Origin: Pseudomonadota bacterium
Lineage (GTDB): Bacteria; Pseudomonadota; Gammaproteobacteria; Pseudomonadales; Oleiphilaceae
Reading direction: 5' to 3'
NCBI GenBank assembly: GCA_002747395.1
Contig: PDPE01000029.1
Location: 60,933 to 124,932 of the forward strand
Length of the DNA: 64,000 nucleotides
The position numbers and the translations under genes are program-made. Below the pieces are notes generated by a model. It saw only the letters and a program-made list of their open reading frames with translations, was not told the origin of the DNA and did no database searches. The first letter of the stretch is position 1; each line of letters begins with the position of its first letter. This document shows, piece after piece, positions 9,519 through 18,908 of this stretch.

Positions 9519-10637
9519 TTACGCTTCGTATGGGATGTACTCGACCACTTCAAGGTCGAACCCGGATAATGCTGTAAATTTCATGGGTGAGCTTAACAGA
9601 CGCATTTTTCTCACCCCGATATTTCTCAGAATCTGGGAACCCGTACCCACAGTCATATACACACCGCTGGATGCGGAAGACGACACCGGATTCTGGCCTT
9701 CCTCGGAATAAAAGTCTCTTATCTGGCCTTCGATATCTGCACTGACTTCGCCGCCATCCAGAAGCACCAGAACACCAGCGTCCTGCCCGGCGATTTTCTC
9801 CAGGGCCCTGGATACAGGCCAACTGGTTGACCCCTGTTTTTTCGCACCCAGCAAATCCCGGAGTGTGTCAGCGACGTGCACACGCACCATCACAGGCTGG
9901 TCGCCTGATATATCGCCCTTTACCAAGGCGAGATGCGTATTGCCTCGAAGGGTATCGTTAAACGACACTAACTGAAAGGTGCCGTATTCTGTTTCAATTT
10001 CTCTTTCTTCATCACGCTCTACGGTTTTTTCGTTCATTACCCGGTAATGAATCAGGTCTGCGATGGTGCCTATTTTCAAACCGTGTTCTTGTGCAAAGAC
10101 TTCCAGATCCGGACGGCGCGCCATCGTACCATCTTCATTCATAACTTCGACAATCACCGAGGAAGGTTCAAACCCGGCCAACCTGGCAAGGTCACAACCG
10201 GCTTCCGTATGCCCGGCCCGGCTTAGCACACCGCCAGGCTGTGCCATAATCGGAAAGATATGGCCTGGCTGAACAATATCTTCCGGTTTGCTGGCTCGCC
10301 CGACGGCTGCCCGAATCGTCTGTGCCCTGTCAGCCGCAGAGATACCGGTAGTCACACCGGAAGCCGCTTCAATGGAGTTGGTAAACCGGGTTTGAAACCG
10401 GGAATGATTGGCTGGCACCATAGGCCTCAAGCCGAGAAAATGGCAGCGCTCTTCCGTCAGTGTCAAACACACCAGACCCCTTGCATACTTCACCATAAAG
10501 TTGATATCTTCAGGCCGAACCTGCTCTGCTGCGATAATCAGGTCACCTTCATTTTCCCGATCTTCATCATCCATCAGGATCACCATTTTACCCTGACGAA
10601 TATCATCGATAATCTCTTCTATCGTATTAAGCTGCAT
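9519..10637 (-). CDS. ribB: 3,4-dihydroxy-2-butanone 4-phosphate synthase fused to a degenerate GTP cyclohydrolase II-like domain (RibBX type)
   Basis: The N-terminal about 200 residues are a complete RibB domain: [19 protein letters not shown] holds the acidic metal-binding motif, and [20 protein letters not shown] is the catalytic region. The C-terminal about 170 residues follow the GTP cyclohydrolase II fold ([20 protein letters not shown]) but lack the zinc-binding cysteines (normally CxxxxxxxxxCxC); the place is filled by [14 protein letters not shown]. The protein should make dihydroxybutanone phosphate but not open GTP, like the RibBX proteins described in Shewanella. A separate ribA is then needed elsewhere. 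The start is the ATG at 10637 (MQLNTIEEI); the track M at 10643 is TTG. Confidence 0.9.
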   Translation of the reverse strand: MQLNTIEEIIDDIRQGKMVILMDDEDRENEGDLIIAAEQVRPEDINFMVKYARGLVCLTLTEERCHFLGLRPMVPANHSRFQTRFTNSIEAASGVTTGISAADRAQTIRAAVGRASKPEDIVQPGHIFPIMAQPGGVLSRAGHTEAGCDLARLAGFEPSSVIVEVMNEDGTMARRPDLEVFAQEHGLKIGTIADLIHYRVMNEKTVERDEEREIETEYGTFQLVSFNDTLRGNTHLALVKGDISGDQPVMVRVHVADTLRDLLGAKKQGSTSWPVSRALEKIAGQDAGVLVLLDGGEVSADIEGQIRDFYSEEGQNPVSSSASSGVYMTVGTGSQILRNIGVRKMRLLSSPMKFTALSGFDLEVVEYIPYEA

Positions 10638-10711
10638 TGACAATTACCTGTTTTGAATGGCATTCGGTGGATGGCGGGAGATAGTACCACACCACAATAC
10701 CTCTTTGCGTA

Positions 10712-10757
10712 AAACCGGTTACTCTTTACCTGAAACCGGCCACTCCTTGCCTGAAAC
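10712..10757. repeat. 21-bp tandem repeat between ribD and ribBX
   Basis: Units AAACCGGTTACTCTTTACCTG (10712-10732) and AAACCGGCCACTCCTTGCCTG (10733-10753), with a partial third at each end, fill the gap where riboflavin synthase (ribE) usually sits. The last partial unit runs into the ribD stop codon. Confidence 0.8.
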
Positions 10758-11959
10758 TACGTTTTTTTCGCGGTTCCGGGAACATAGATAAAACGGATAT
10801 CCTGGCCAATCATGCGCATATCCCTGAGTTCAAGCGGCTTCCTGTACGCCATCGAAGTCAAGGGCAACTGAAGCAGGGGTCGGGCCTCGCTTCCCATCAA
10901 AACCGGTGCCATATAGACCCATAGCTCATCGACCAGCCCGGTCTGAACAAACTCTCCGGCCAGACCGGCACCCGCCTCGATCAGCACTTCGTTACATGAT
11001 CGCCTGTTCAGCTCACGCACAAACGCATGGAGATCAATAGCCAGTTTGTCACCATTAACAAAATTTTCGGCATTGGCTACTGTGACAAACTGAACGGGTA
11101 GCAGCTCGAATCTGGCTTCCGCAAAGCCTGCCAGATCCGGTTTGCGGATTGAATGTGCATTGATGCAATCAGGGATAACCAGACAGGACTTTCCCGGTTG
11201 ATAAAAAATCCGGGATGCAACAGGAATCTGACCGGTGGAGGAGATAATATATCTGTCAGGCTGCGGTTTTCGCTGCAACAACCGGCGCTGCAGCAGCTTT
11301 GTTTCAGGGTCAGAGGACAGGGAAAGTGACTCCGTGCGCACTGTCATTCCAGGGTCGTCATACTGGACTGTGCCAACCCCGGTAACAATTGCGGATGAAC
11401 GGGCTCTCAGTTTTTGTACATCAGCGCGAGCCTGTGGGCCGGTAATCCATTTGCTTTCACCTGATTGCATGGCCGTTCGACCATCCAGGCTCATTGCCAG
11501 TTTGACCCGGATATAGGGCCGCCCCTGCTCGAAACGATGAAAAAAACCGGGATTCAGAGCTTTTGCCAATTCTGCCAGCATACCTTTTTCCACCTGGATT
11601 CCGGCATCGATCAAAAGTTTGGCCCCCTTGCCTGCCACCAGCGGGTTAGGGTCAACCGTTGCAAACACGACGCGACTGACACCTGCGTCAATCAGGGCTT
11701 TTGCACACGGGGGAGTTTTGCCGGTGTGAGCACAGGGTTCAAGTGTCACATAGGCTGTACTGCCTCCCGCTTCGGCACCGGCAGAACGCAGTGCGTGTAC
11801 CTCGGCGTGAGGTTCACCGGAAATCTGATGCCAACCCTCACCGATGACCCTGTCCTGTTTGACCAGAACGCAACCAACACGGGGGTTGGGATCAGTAGTA
11901 AACAGGCCCAGTTGCGCCAGTTGGATGGCACGGGCCATATATTCAGTATCGGAGCGCAA
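10757..11959 (-). CDS. ribD: Bifunctional riboflavin deaminase/reductase RibD
   Basis: Deaminates then reduces the pyrimidine intermediate of riboflavin synthesis. The N-terminal deaminase has PHAEVHAL and the zinc-binding EPCAHTGKTPPCAKAL; the C-terminal reductase begins near RPYIRVKLAMSLDGRTA. The 400-residue length is slightly above the usual 360-380, because of a polar insert near residues 210-235 (PETKLLQRRLLQRKPQ). The frame aligns best with relatives when begun at the TTG at 11959 (MRSDTEYMARAIQLA); an ATG seven codons later is the alternative. The gene starts 21 bp after the nrdR stop. Confidence 0.95.
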   Translation of the reverse strand: MRSDTEYMARAIQLAQLGLFTTDPNPRVGCVLVKQDRVIGEGWHQISGEPHAEVHALRSAGAEAGGSTAYVTLEPCAHTGKTPPCAKALIDAGVSRVVFATVDPNPLVAGKGAKLLIDAGIQVEKGMLAELAKALNPGFFHRFEQGRPYIRVKLAMSLDGRTAMQSGESKWITGPQARADVQKLRARSSAIVTGVGTVQYDDPGMTVRTESLSLSSDPETKLLQRRLLQRKPQPDRYIISSTGQIPVASRIFYQPGKSCLVIPDCINAHSIRKPDLAGFAEARFELLPVQFVTVANAENFVNGDKLAIDLHAFVRELNRRSCNEVLIEAGAGLAGEFVQTGLVDELWVYMAPVLMGSEARPLLQLPLTSMAYRKPLELRDMRMIGQDIRFIYVPGTAKKT

Positions 11960-11980
11960 AATGGTTACCCAATTTTCAGA

Positions 11981-12481
11981 TCAGGCGTCCGGGGCGGACG
12001 ATTCCTTTTTTTTCCCGGACAAACGGTTATTTTGCCCGGACAGGCGATCAACTTCTTCTCTGAACTCATTAATATCCTGAAAACTTCGATAAACCGAGGC
12101 AAAACGCACGTACGCCACTTCATCCAGACGTCGCAGTTCAGACATCACTTCTTCACCCACAACCAGCGACTTGACTTCACGTTCACCGGTTGCCCGAATC
12201 CTGTATTTGATATTAAAAACGGCAGTATCGATATCTTCAAGGCTGACCGGGCGCTTTTCCAATGCCTTGACGATCCCCTCCCGCATTTTTTCCTCATCAA
12301 AGGGTTGGCGTGTACCATCCTGTTTGATGATTCCGGGCATCAACAACTCTGCGGTTTCATAGGTTGTGAACCGCTCCTTGCAGGACACACACTCGCGTCG
12401 CCTGCGCACCTGATCCCCCTCTGCAACCAGTCGGGAATCAATGACTTTGGTATCGGCAGCACTGCAAAAGGGACAATGCAT
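11981..12481 (-). CDS. nrdR: Transcriptional repressor NrdR
   Basis: Zinc-ribbon plus ATP-cone repressor of ribonucleotide reductase genes. The N-terminus [17 protein letters not shown] and [12 protein letters not shown] form the four-cysteine zinc ribbon; the ATP-cone follows from about residue 48 ([15 protein letters not shown]) to 140. Length is 166 residues; the tail after VDRLSGQ is polar and extended relative to E. coli (149). Start is the ATG at 12481, with AGGAG ten bases upstream; the track start is a TTG directly before it. It follows glyA by 21 bp and leads into ribD, the standard gammaproteobacterial order. Confidence 0.96.
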   Translation of the reverse strand: MHCPFCSAADTKVIDSRLVAEGDQVRRRRECVSCKERFTTYETAELLMPGIIKQDGTRQPFDEEKMREGIVKALEKRPVSLEDIDTAVFNIKYRIRATGEREVKSLVVGEEVMSELRRLDEVAYVRFASVYRSFQDINEFREEVDRLSGQNNRLSGKKKESSAPDA

Positions 12482-12502
12482 CAAGACACTCCTGAAAAGC
12501 GG

Positions 12503-13756
12503 TTAACGATAAACCGGGAACTCGGCACAAAGCGCCTTTACTTTTTCTTTCACTTCCGCGATCACAGCCTGATTGGAAATGTCTTCCAGTACATCACACA
12601 TCCAGCCGGCCAGTTTTTTCGCTTCCGCTTCTCCAAAACCTCTGCGCGTGATGGCAGGGGTTCCGATACGCAACCCGCTGGTCACGAAGGGTGAACGAGG
12701 GTCATCAGGTACCGCATTCTTGTTCACAGTGATATTGGCGAGTCCCAAAGCTGCATCCGCGTCTTTACCTGTAATATCCTTCTTGATCAAATCAAGCAGG
12801 AACAGGTGATCATCAGTACCATTTGAAACAATATCGAAACCTCTTTCCATAAACACTCTCACCATCGCTTGCGCATTGGCGACGACCTGTTTTTGACAGG
12901 ACTTGAACTCGTCTTCCATGGCCTCTTTAAAGCACACGGCCTTTGCGGCAATAACATGCATCAACGGGCCACCCTGGCTTTCCGGGAATACGGCAAAGTT
13001 CAGTTTCTTCTCAATTTCTTCGTTGGCTTTGGCAAGAATCAGGCCGCCACGAGGGCCACCCAGGGTCTTGTGAGTGGTTGTGGTGGTTACATCAGCGATT
13101 TGAACCGGGCTGGGGTAAACCCCTGCGGCAACAAGACCGGCAATATGTGCCATATCAACCAGCAGGTAAGCACCCACTTCATCGGCTATTTCACGAAATT
13201 TGTTCCAGTCAATCACCCGGGAGTAAGCGGAAAAACCCGCAACGATCATTTTTGGTTTATGTGCACGCGCCAGTTCAGCCACCTGATTATAATCGATTTC
13301 ACCCGTTTCCGGGTTCAGGCCATACTGTACCGCGTTGTAAATACGACCGGAAAAGCTGACTGAAGCTCCGTGCGTAAGATGCCCGCCATGTGCCAGACTC
13401 ATACCCAATACAGTATCGCCTGCCTTGCACAGAGCCATGTAAACTGCCGCGTTGGCCTGCGATCCGGAGTGTGGCTGAACATTGGCGTAGTCTGCCCCGA
13501 ATAGCTCTTTGGCACGATCTATTGCCAGCTGCTCGACCACATCGACATACTCACAGCCGCCGTAATAGCGCTTGCCCGGATAACCTTCTGCATATTTATT
13601 GGTCAGCACAGAACCCTGCGCTTCCATCACTCGCGGACTGGTATAGTTTTCGGAAGCAATCAACTCGATGTGCTCTTCCTGTCGCTGAACCTCCGCCTGC
13701 ATCGCAGACCAGACCTCGTCATCAAAACCGGCAATTTTCATATCCTGGGTAAACAT
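12503..13756 (-). CDS. glyA: Serine hydroxymethyltransferase
   Basis: PLP enzyme that interconverts serine and glycine and loads tetrahydrofolate with one-carbon units. The 417-residue length is exact for the family. Landmarks: [20 protein letters not shown] near the N-terminus, [15 protein letters not shown], and the PLP-lysine segment [17 protein letters not shown]. First gene of the leftward glyA-nrdR-ribD-ribBX-ribH-nusB-pgpA run. A TAAAAT box lies near 13802-13807 upstream, with no clear -35. No purine-repressor site was recognised. Confidence 0.98.
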   Translation of the reverse strand: MFTQDMKIAGFDDEVWSAMQAEVQRQEEHIELIASENYTSPRVMEAQGSVLTNKYAEGYPGKRYYGGCEYVDVVEQLAIDRAKELFGADYANVQPHSGSQANAAVYMALCKAGDTVLGMSLAHGGHLTHGASVSFSGRIYNAVQYGLNPETGEIDYNQVAELARAHKPKMIVAGFSAYSRVIDWNKFREIADEVGAYLLVDMAHIAGLVAAGVYPSPVQIADVTTTTTHKTLGGPRGGLILAKANEEIEKKLNFAVFPESQGGPLMHVIAAKAVCFKEAMEDEFKSCQKQVVANAQAMVRVFMERGFDIVSNGTDDHLFLLDLIKKDITGKDADAALGLANITVNKNAVPDDPRSPFVTSGLRIGTPAITRRGFGEAEAKKLAGWMCDVLEDISNQAVIAEVKEKVKALCAEFPVYR

Positions 13757-13901
13757 CTGTTATCACAACCTCTACAAGTGAGCGCGTGGAGAAAGGCGGG
13801 TATTTTAACCAAATAATGCACAGTATCCTAGCCGTTATTCAGGTTTATCAGTTATTTCTCAACGCCATTCGCCCCGACATTGTTGATCGCCGCAGGATAT
13901 C

Positions 13902-13943
13902 CTGGCAACAGATACCCGGAGACTGGCAACAGATGCCTGGACA
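13902..13943. repeat. 21-bp tandem duplication downstream of the permease operon
   Basis: Units CTGGCAACAGATACCCGGAGA and CTGGCAACAGATGCCTGGACA are adjacent, in the 204-bp gap between glyA and the permease gene that ends at 13961. Two copies with four differences. Confidence 0.75.
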
Positions 13944-13960
13944 AAAGCAACAGAAGCACA

Positions 13961-15100
13961 TTACCGCCCTCTGCGTAATAACCACCATGCGCCAATGGAA
14001 TAAAGCAAAAACAGCCCCCATAACTGCCCAATCCCTGCGGCAGCATGAAAAAAATCTTCACCCATCTGATTCAGATGCAATACCGCATTAATGGCCGCCG
14101 TCGCCGGCACCCACTGCACCAGCCAGTTAATCCAGAATGGAATCACGCTGACGGGCCAGACAAATCCGGCACTGAATACAAGAGGCAGGGAACTGAGAAG
14201 CACGAAAAAGGTTGCCAGCTCTCGTCTTGGCAGCAACTGACCGAGAATAACGCCCAGGGCTGTGGCTGAAAGCAGGAATGGCACAAAGAATTGAACAAGC
14301 TGACCAATGCTTGCCAGTCGCGGCAAACCATAGTACTGAAAACAGTCACCGAAGTAATACAAAATTATGGGAATGTAGATAATAAAAAATGCCAGCAACC
14401 TGATCAGAAGCAACTGCAGTGGCTGCGCCTGCTGAAAGTACCCGTTTTCTCCCCTGCGTTTTTTCTCTCTTGTCGAGACACCGTAAAGAGCGACCGCGAT
14501 CAACAGGGTCTGATGAATGATGAGCACAAAAACCGCCGGAACAACATAGGTGACATAACCTGTGGTCGGATTAAATGCCGGAATGGCGTTCAATACAACC
14601 GGGCTGAGGCTATCCCCGGATGACAGCATCGGCTTTCCGGCAAGTGCCACTCGATGCAATCCCACACTGTCGTCCAGCGCTTCGGCGGCAGCCGTAATAC
14701 CCTCGGCAATTGCACCATAAACCAGGAAGTATGATCCGTCGCCCGCATAGACAAGCGGTGGACTGCGACGAAGGAGAATATCCCGACCAAAGTTTTCCGG
14801 AATCTGCAGAAAGCCTCTGATCTGGCGCCGAATCAGCATATCCCTGGCATCTGCCCGGCTGTTGGCGTTCACCACAATATCCACTTGCGGTGTCGCCTGT
14901 ACCATACGAATCAGTTTACGACTGGTCACCGAATTATCATCATCTATGATAGCAATCTTCTGTTCTCGGGGAATCTGGTGAAGATAAGGCTGAGGGTAAA
15001 GAAAAGAGTAAAAGAGAATACCCGCGATCACCGTAAGCAAGATGGTTTTATCCGACAAAATGCCTTTTAATTCATTATACAAGAGGTGATACCAACTCAT
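13961..15100 (-). CDS. ABC-2 type transporter permease (second of a pair)
   Basis: Inner-membrane permease of about 379 residues with the ABC-2 layout: one N-terminal transmembrane helix (LLTVIAGILFYSFLYP), a large periplasmic domain containing IAIIDDDNSVTSRKLIRM, then about five helices at the C-terminus (NPTTGYVTYVVPAVFVLIIHQTLL onward). The start is the ATG at 15100, which overlaps the stop of the preceding permease as ATGA; the track start upstream is unsupported. It is the last gene of a four-gene export operon that carries no ATP-binding subunit. Substrate unknown. Confidence 0.85.
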   Translation of the reverse strand: MSWYHLLYNELKGILSDKTILLTVIAGILFYSFLYPQPYLHQIPREQKIAIIDDDNSVTSRKLIRMVQATPQVDIVVNANSRADARDMLIRRQIRGFLQIPENFGRDILLRRSPPLVYAGDGSYFLVYGAIAEGITAAAEALDDSVGLHRVALAGKPMLSSGDSLSPVVLNAIPAFNPTTGYVTYVVPAVFVLIIHQTLLIAVALYGVSTREKKRRGENGYFQQAQPLQLLLIRLLAFFIIYIPIILYYFGDCFQYYGLPRLASIGQLVQFFVPFLLSATALGVILGQLLPRRELATFFVLLSSLPLVFSAGFVWPVSVIPFWINWLVQWVPATAAINAVLHLNQMGEDFFHAAAGIGQLWGLFLLYSIGAWWLLRRGR

Positions 15101-16266
15101 AACACAGCTCCCCTGTTTTTGTTGCGTACCCGCCATATCACCAAAGCAACCAGGATATAAACAGGTAAAAAAGCCGCCAGATTCACCAGAGAAGGTACTA
15201 TTGCCGATAAGGGAGCAGCATGGTTCAGCACACTTATCTGCACCTCCATGTACGAAGCTATGGGCAGAATGGCATTCCAGCTTCGGGCGAACAGATCCAT
15301 ATCGGTCAGGGGAAAAGTCACCCCCATAAAGGCAAAACCTGGCGCTGTATAGGCAGCAGCCACACCGAGCGCCCGAGCCGGATCACGAACAAGCAGATAA
15401 ACAAGTGTCGCCACCCCCTGACAGGCCAGGATGGTCAGCCACTGGGAAAAGAGCACCCAGCGTATTTCACCGTTCATCGGCCACCCCATTGAGGCAAACA
15501 GAGAAAGGAAGAACAGGGAAAGAGCGAGGAAAATCACCTGGTAAAAAATCAGTCGCACCAGCATTTTCGGAACAACGAAGCCAAGCAACCAGCGATCCAC
15601 ACCCGTTCTTCTTTCCTCGGCAGCCCAAACCAATACCATCGCCGAGACCATTATAATCTGCCAGATAGCAGGAAGAATTGCCGTGACCAGAAACTGGCTG
15701 TAGTCAAGGCCGGTATTATAAAGAGAGGTGATCTGTCTTCGGCTGGGAACAGCCTCGCCCATCGCCTGCAGCGGCACGGGGCTCCCGCTCCTCATCTCGC
15801 GCTCTGTGGCAAGAGAGGCATTGAAAGTGGCAATGACCGCTTTGGTGGCAGAATCAAGTATTTTACCCACCAGGACAAACTGATAATTGCAACGAGTGGT
15901 CAGTCTCGGGCTGAACCCTTTTATGACATTTTGCTCAAATCGGGCCGGAATAGTGACCGTCCCGTAAACCTGGCCACCCCGCAACGCCGTCGCGGCGTCT
16001 TGTTCAGAGGGCATCACACGCAACTGAAGACTATCATCACCATCAAGCGCCATCAACAGGGAACGAGAGAGCGAAGAATTATCGTAGTCCACTACCGCCA
16101 GGGGCAATTCGTGAACAATGCCCTGACGAAAAAGCAGAAGAAAAAAAACAAAAAGAGCAACAGGAATAAATGTAACCGAAGCAAAAAGCCAGGGGTCGGA
16201 TAACAATAACTGCCGCTCACTGCGCAACAGTGCGATCAACCCCGGTTTATCGGAACACTCAGACAT
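15097..16266 (-). CDS. ABC-2 type transporter permease (first of a pair)
   Basis: Permease of 389 residues with an N-terminal helix (WLFASVTFIPVALFVFFLLL), a periplasmic domain with AVVDYDNSSLSRSLLMAL, and five or six C-terminal helices. It is paralogous in layout to its neighbour, so the two probably form a heterodimeric channel. Its ATG overlaps the stop of the HlyD-family gene as TGATG and its own stop overlaps the next permease as ATGA, showing translational coupling. Family members normally need a cytoplasmic ATPase, which is not encoded nearby. Confidence 0.86.
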   Translation of the reverse strand: MSECSDKPGLIALLRSERQLLLSDPWLFASVTFIPVALFVFFLLLFRQGIVHELPLAVVDYDNSSLSRSLLMALDGDDSLQLRVMPSEQDAATALRGGQVYGTVTIPARFEQNVIKGFSPRLTTRCNYQFVLVGKILDSATKAVIATFNASLATEREMRSGSPVPLQAMGEAVPSRRQITSLYNTGLDYSQFLVTAILPAIWQIIMVSAMVLVWAAEERRTGVDRWLLGFVVPKMLVRLIFYQVIFLALSLFFLSLFASMGWPMNGEIRWVLFSQWLTILACQGVATLVYLLVRDPARALGVAAAYTAPGFAFMGVTFPLTDMDLFARSWNAILPIASYMEVQISVLNHAAPLSAIVPSLVNLAAFLPVYILVALVIWRVRNKNRGAVL

Positions 16267-17252
16267 CAGGGCACCAGCACACTCATCCCGGCTCGCAAAT
16301 CAGCCACCGGTTCAATGGGACGCGCTTCCACAGCGAAGGTACGCATATCAAAATCCTTTCTGATATCCGTGGCGCGCCAGGTCGCGTAATCTCCCATTAC
16401 GGCAATGCTGAAGACCCTGAAGCGAACAACCCTGTTACCAAGAGCGGGGATTCGTCCGTCAAACTCATAGCCCTTTTTCCACTGTTGCAGCGAGTCTTCA
16501 CGAATATGCATGACGACCCAACTGTCCTTCATATCAATTACCCTTACCACGGGAAATCCCTGAGGAGCCAGCTCTCCCGGATAAAGCAGAACCTGACTCA
16601 CCTGACCATCATACAGACTGCTGATTTGCAGATCAGCGGCGATGGCCTCAACTTCGGCTACGGCACCCGCCGCCATCTTTTCACGCTCTCTGGCCGCTTT
16701 TTTGGTTTCACTGCGGCTACCCTCTTCTGTCATTTTATACATCTGCAATGCGGCGGTTGCGGTGTGCCTTGCTGCCTGCCAGGCAGTGTATGCCTCATCA
16801 CGCTTCTGCTCTGCCACCACGCCATCGCGGTAGAGGTTTTCCACTCTGCGGTAGCTCTTTTCTGCCAGCTTTGCGACAGCATCCGCCTTTCGCCACTGTT
16901 CTTTCGCCACATCAATCTGCTGGCGGCGAGCTCCGGCCTCCGCCTCCTCCACCAGGGCCCCGGCAGCCTGCTCACCCGCTTTTGCCTGTTCAATCCTGGC
17001 CTCGAGTTCCGGGCTATAAAGAGAAAAAACAGGCTGCCCCTTTTTCACTGCATCGCCCTTGCGCACATAAAGCTCACTGATCCGGCCCGCAACCTTGGAT
17101 GAGATACTGTAACTGCGCGCTTCAATCTGTCCCTGCAGATGCACGGGTAAAGGCTGATAAGCCTGCCAGAAGCTGTAACCGAGCCAGCAGAGCAATGCAA
17201 TAAAAAAAGTGGCAAGAAGGAAATCAGGGAGTTTGGCCATAGTGTTTTTCAT
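16266..17252 (-). CDS. HlyD-family membrane fusion protein of an export system
   Basis: Periplasmic adaptor of 328 residues linking the permeases to the outer-membrane channel. It has an N-terminal membrane anchor (FLLATFFIALLCWLGYSFWQ), then the lipoyl-like half-motif GRISELYVRKGDAVKKGQPV, an Ala/Glu-rich coiled-coil hairpin (about residues 75-195), the second lipoyl half and a beta-barrel. It resembles YbhG/YhiI-type adaptors. The ATG overlaps the tolC-like stop by 4 nt. Part of the four-gene operon. Confidence 0.88.
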   Translation of the reverse strand: MKNTMAKLPDFLLATFFIALLCWLGYSFWQAYQPLPVHLQGQIEARSYSISSKVAGRISELYVRKGDAVKKGQPVFSLYSPELEARIEQAKAGEQAAGALVEEAEAGARRQQIDVAKEQWRKADAVAKLAEKSYRRVENLYRDGVVAEQKRDEAYTAWQAARHTATAALQMYKMTEEGSRSETKKAAREREKMAAGAVAEVEAIAADLQISSLYDGQVSQVLLYPGELAPQGFPVVRVIDMKDSWVVMHIREDSLQQWKKGYEFDGRIPALGNRVVRFRVFSIAVMGDYATWRATDIRKDFDMRTFAVEARPIEPVADLRAGMSVLVP

Positions 17253-18751
17253 TGCTCATTACCTCTCGGGGTCACCTCTTGATATCGCTTCCTGGCATAA
17301 CTGTCAAAACTGCCCATTTCACCACTCATCGCGAGCAAACGAGTCAAACGAATCACATAATCATATGAGGCCACCAACTGTTTGGTCTTGACTTCTTCAA
17401 GGAAAAGATGGGCATCCACGACATCCAGGGAGGTCGAGACACCCTGGGAGAAGCCTTTTTCCCGCAATCGAACGGTTTCTTCCGCAAGGGTGATACTGGA
17501 TTTCAAGCCACGAAATTCGCTGGCCGATTGTATGGCTTCCTGCCAGTTCTTTTCGACCAGAACCGAAAGATCGCGCTCAGCCTGGCTGTAAAGGTAGCCA
17601 AGGCTGTCAAGGGCAGAACGAGCTGCCCGCAGTTTACTGCCACGACCGCCGGGGTCAAGCAACTTCATGCCAATACCAACCCCTGCTACCCAATCAGGAG
17701 CAGACTCCCCGACAATAGAATCATCCTTGTAGAGCTTGTAGTGACCAAAAAGAAAAATATCCGGGTAATAATGGCCCTTTTCCATCTCAATCAAACTTTC
17801 GGCCTGCTTCTTTTTTACCTTGAGCAGGGTCAGCCCGGGATGGTTATTGAGAGTCTGATCGACAAAATGCGCCATCTCCGGCAAATTGCCAGAAATAAAA
17901 AGGGGCGTTTGGGGAATAACACCCTCCTGTCGCAACATCCGGTCAAGGGCAAGCTCTGCAATCTCAAGGGCTCTGCGTGATTTTTCGCTTTTAACCTTTG
18001 CCCGATCAAAGGCTGCTTCTGCCTTCAATCGCTCTACTTTGGCAATCTGCCCCTGTTTCTCCAGGGCACGGGCGTGCTCAAAATGTAACTGAAGACCTTT
18101 TTCTACCTCTTTGTGGGTAGCCAGAACCTGCTTTCTCAATACCAGCCCGAAATAGACTCTGGCCAGAACCTCATATTGCACTCGACGCAGCAAGGATAAT
18201 CTGGCTTTGGCTGTCTCCGTTTGTTGCTCGGCGATATCCTGTACGGCCTGTATTCGCCAACCGGTAAAAACAGGCCAGAACGCATTGATCGAACTGGTAA
18301 AAACATTTTCATCCAGGATCTCGGTGGTGGTATCCAGGCCTCCGTCCGCAACGCCCTGCAACAAGGCGCCCATTTCAGCAGCAAATTGCGGTGAAATACT
18401 GCCTGCCCGAACAAGCCCTGCCAAAGAATGTTGAACCCCGGCAGGAGATAGAGAAGCCATGGGTTCCATCTCGGCGGCGTCCATTTCAACCGGGTCTGAT
18501 AATCGGGTATAGCTTCCACCCAGGGTAATACCGGGAAGATCCAGCGCAGCGGCAGCCTGCTGCAGTTCTTTCTGCTGCTCTATGGCTGAGCGCCGGGCAG
18601 CAAACAGGTCACTGCGCTCTTGCAACTGCTGCCAGGCTTGCTCAAAGCCCAGACCTGCGCCGGTATTGTCAGATGCCATCAGGGAGCGAGGCGGCATCAC
18701 CGCAAATACCACAAAAAACAGCATTAAAAAAAACGGATTATTTGTATTCAC
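17249..18751 (-). CDS. TolC-family outer membrane efflux protein
   Basis: Outer-membrane channel of about 500 residues with two repeated coiled-coil/beta halves typical of OEP proteins. The first half begins LGFEQAWQQLQERSDLFAAR, the second near GHYYPDIFLFGHYKLYKDDS, followed by GVGIGMKLLDPGGRGSKLRA. The track frame begins with a TTG at 18820, which would put 20 polar residues before the signal peptide. I prefer the GTG at 18751, giving a signal peptide PFFLMLFFVVFAVMPPRSLMA, but the start is uncertain. First gene of the export operon. Confidence 0.86.
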   Translation of the reverse strand: MNTNNPFFLMLFFVVFAVMPPRSLMASDNTGAGLGFEQAWQQLQERSDLFAARRSAIEQQKELQQAAAALDLPGITLGGSYTRLSDPVEMDAAEMEPMASLSPAGVQHSLAGLVRAGSISPQFAAEMGALLQGVADGGLDTTTEILDENVFTSSINAFWPVFTGWRIQAVQDIAEQQTETAKARLSLLRRVQYEVLARVYFGLVLRKQVLATHKEVEKGLQLHFEHARALEKQGQIAKVERLKAEAAFDRAKVKSEKSRRALEIAELALDRMLRQEGVIPQTPLFISGNLPEMAHFVDQTLNNHPGLTLLKVKKKQAESLIEMEKGHYYPDIFLFGHYKLYKDDSIVGESAPDWVAGVGIGMKLLDPGGRGSKLRAARSALDSLGYLYSQAERDLSVLVEKNWQEAIQSASEFRGLKSSITLAEETVRLREKGFSQGVSTSLDVVDAHLFLEEVKTKQLVASYDYVIRLTRLLAMSGEMGSFDSYARKRYQEVTPRGNEQ

Positions 18752-18844
18752 GACATTTGTTGATTCCGAGTATAAACAGAAAAATTTCTGCTTCTGCCTG
18801 ATTGATGCGGTGATCTGCAACGGGGCATTGCACCGGTCAGCAAA

Positions 18845-18876
18845 GGCATTGAGCTCGCTTCAGCCTGGCCAATGCC
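18845..18876 (-). terminator. Weak hairpin downstream of the crotonase gene
   Basis: GGCATTG (18845-18851) and CAATGCC (18870-18876) form a 7-bp stem with an 18-nt loop. On the minus strand only three Ts follow, so this is at best a weak terminator of the crotonase message before the export operon. Confidence 0.3.
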
Positions 18877-18908
18877 TGCCCCCTTCTCCCGGGATGATGT
18901 TCCGGCAC

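Noticed and set aside
11465-12694. 409-residue plus-strand ORF
   Set aside because: Runs antisense across ribD, nrdR and the end of glyA, all secure genes; no family motif.
16230-17102. 290-residue plus-strand ORF
   Set aside because: Antisense to the HlyD-family gene; no motif.
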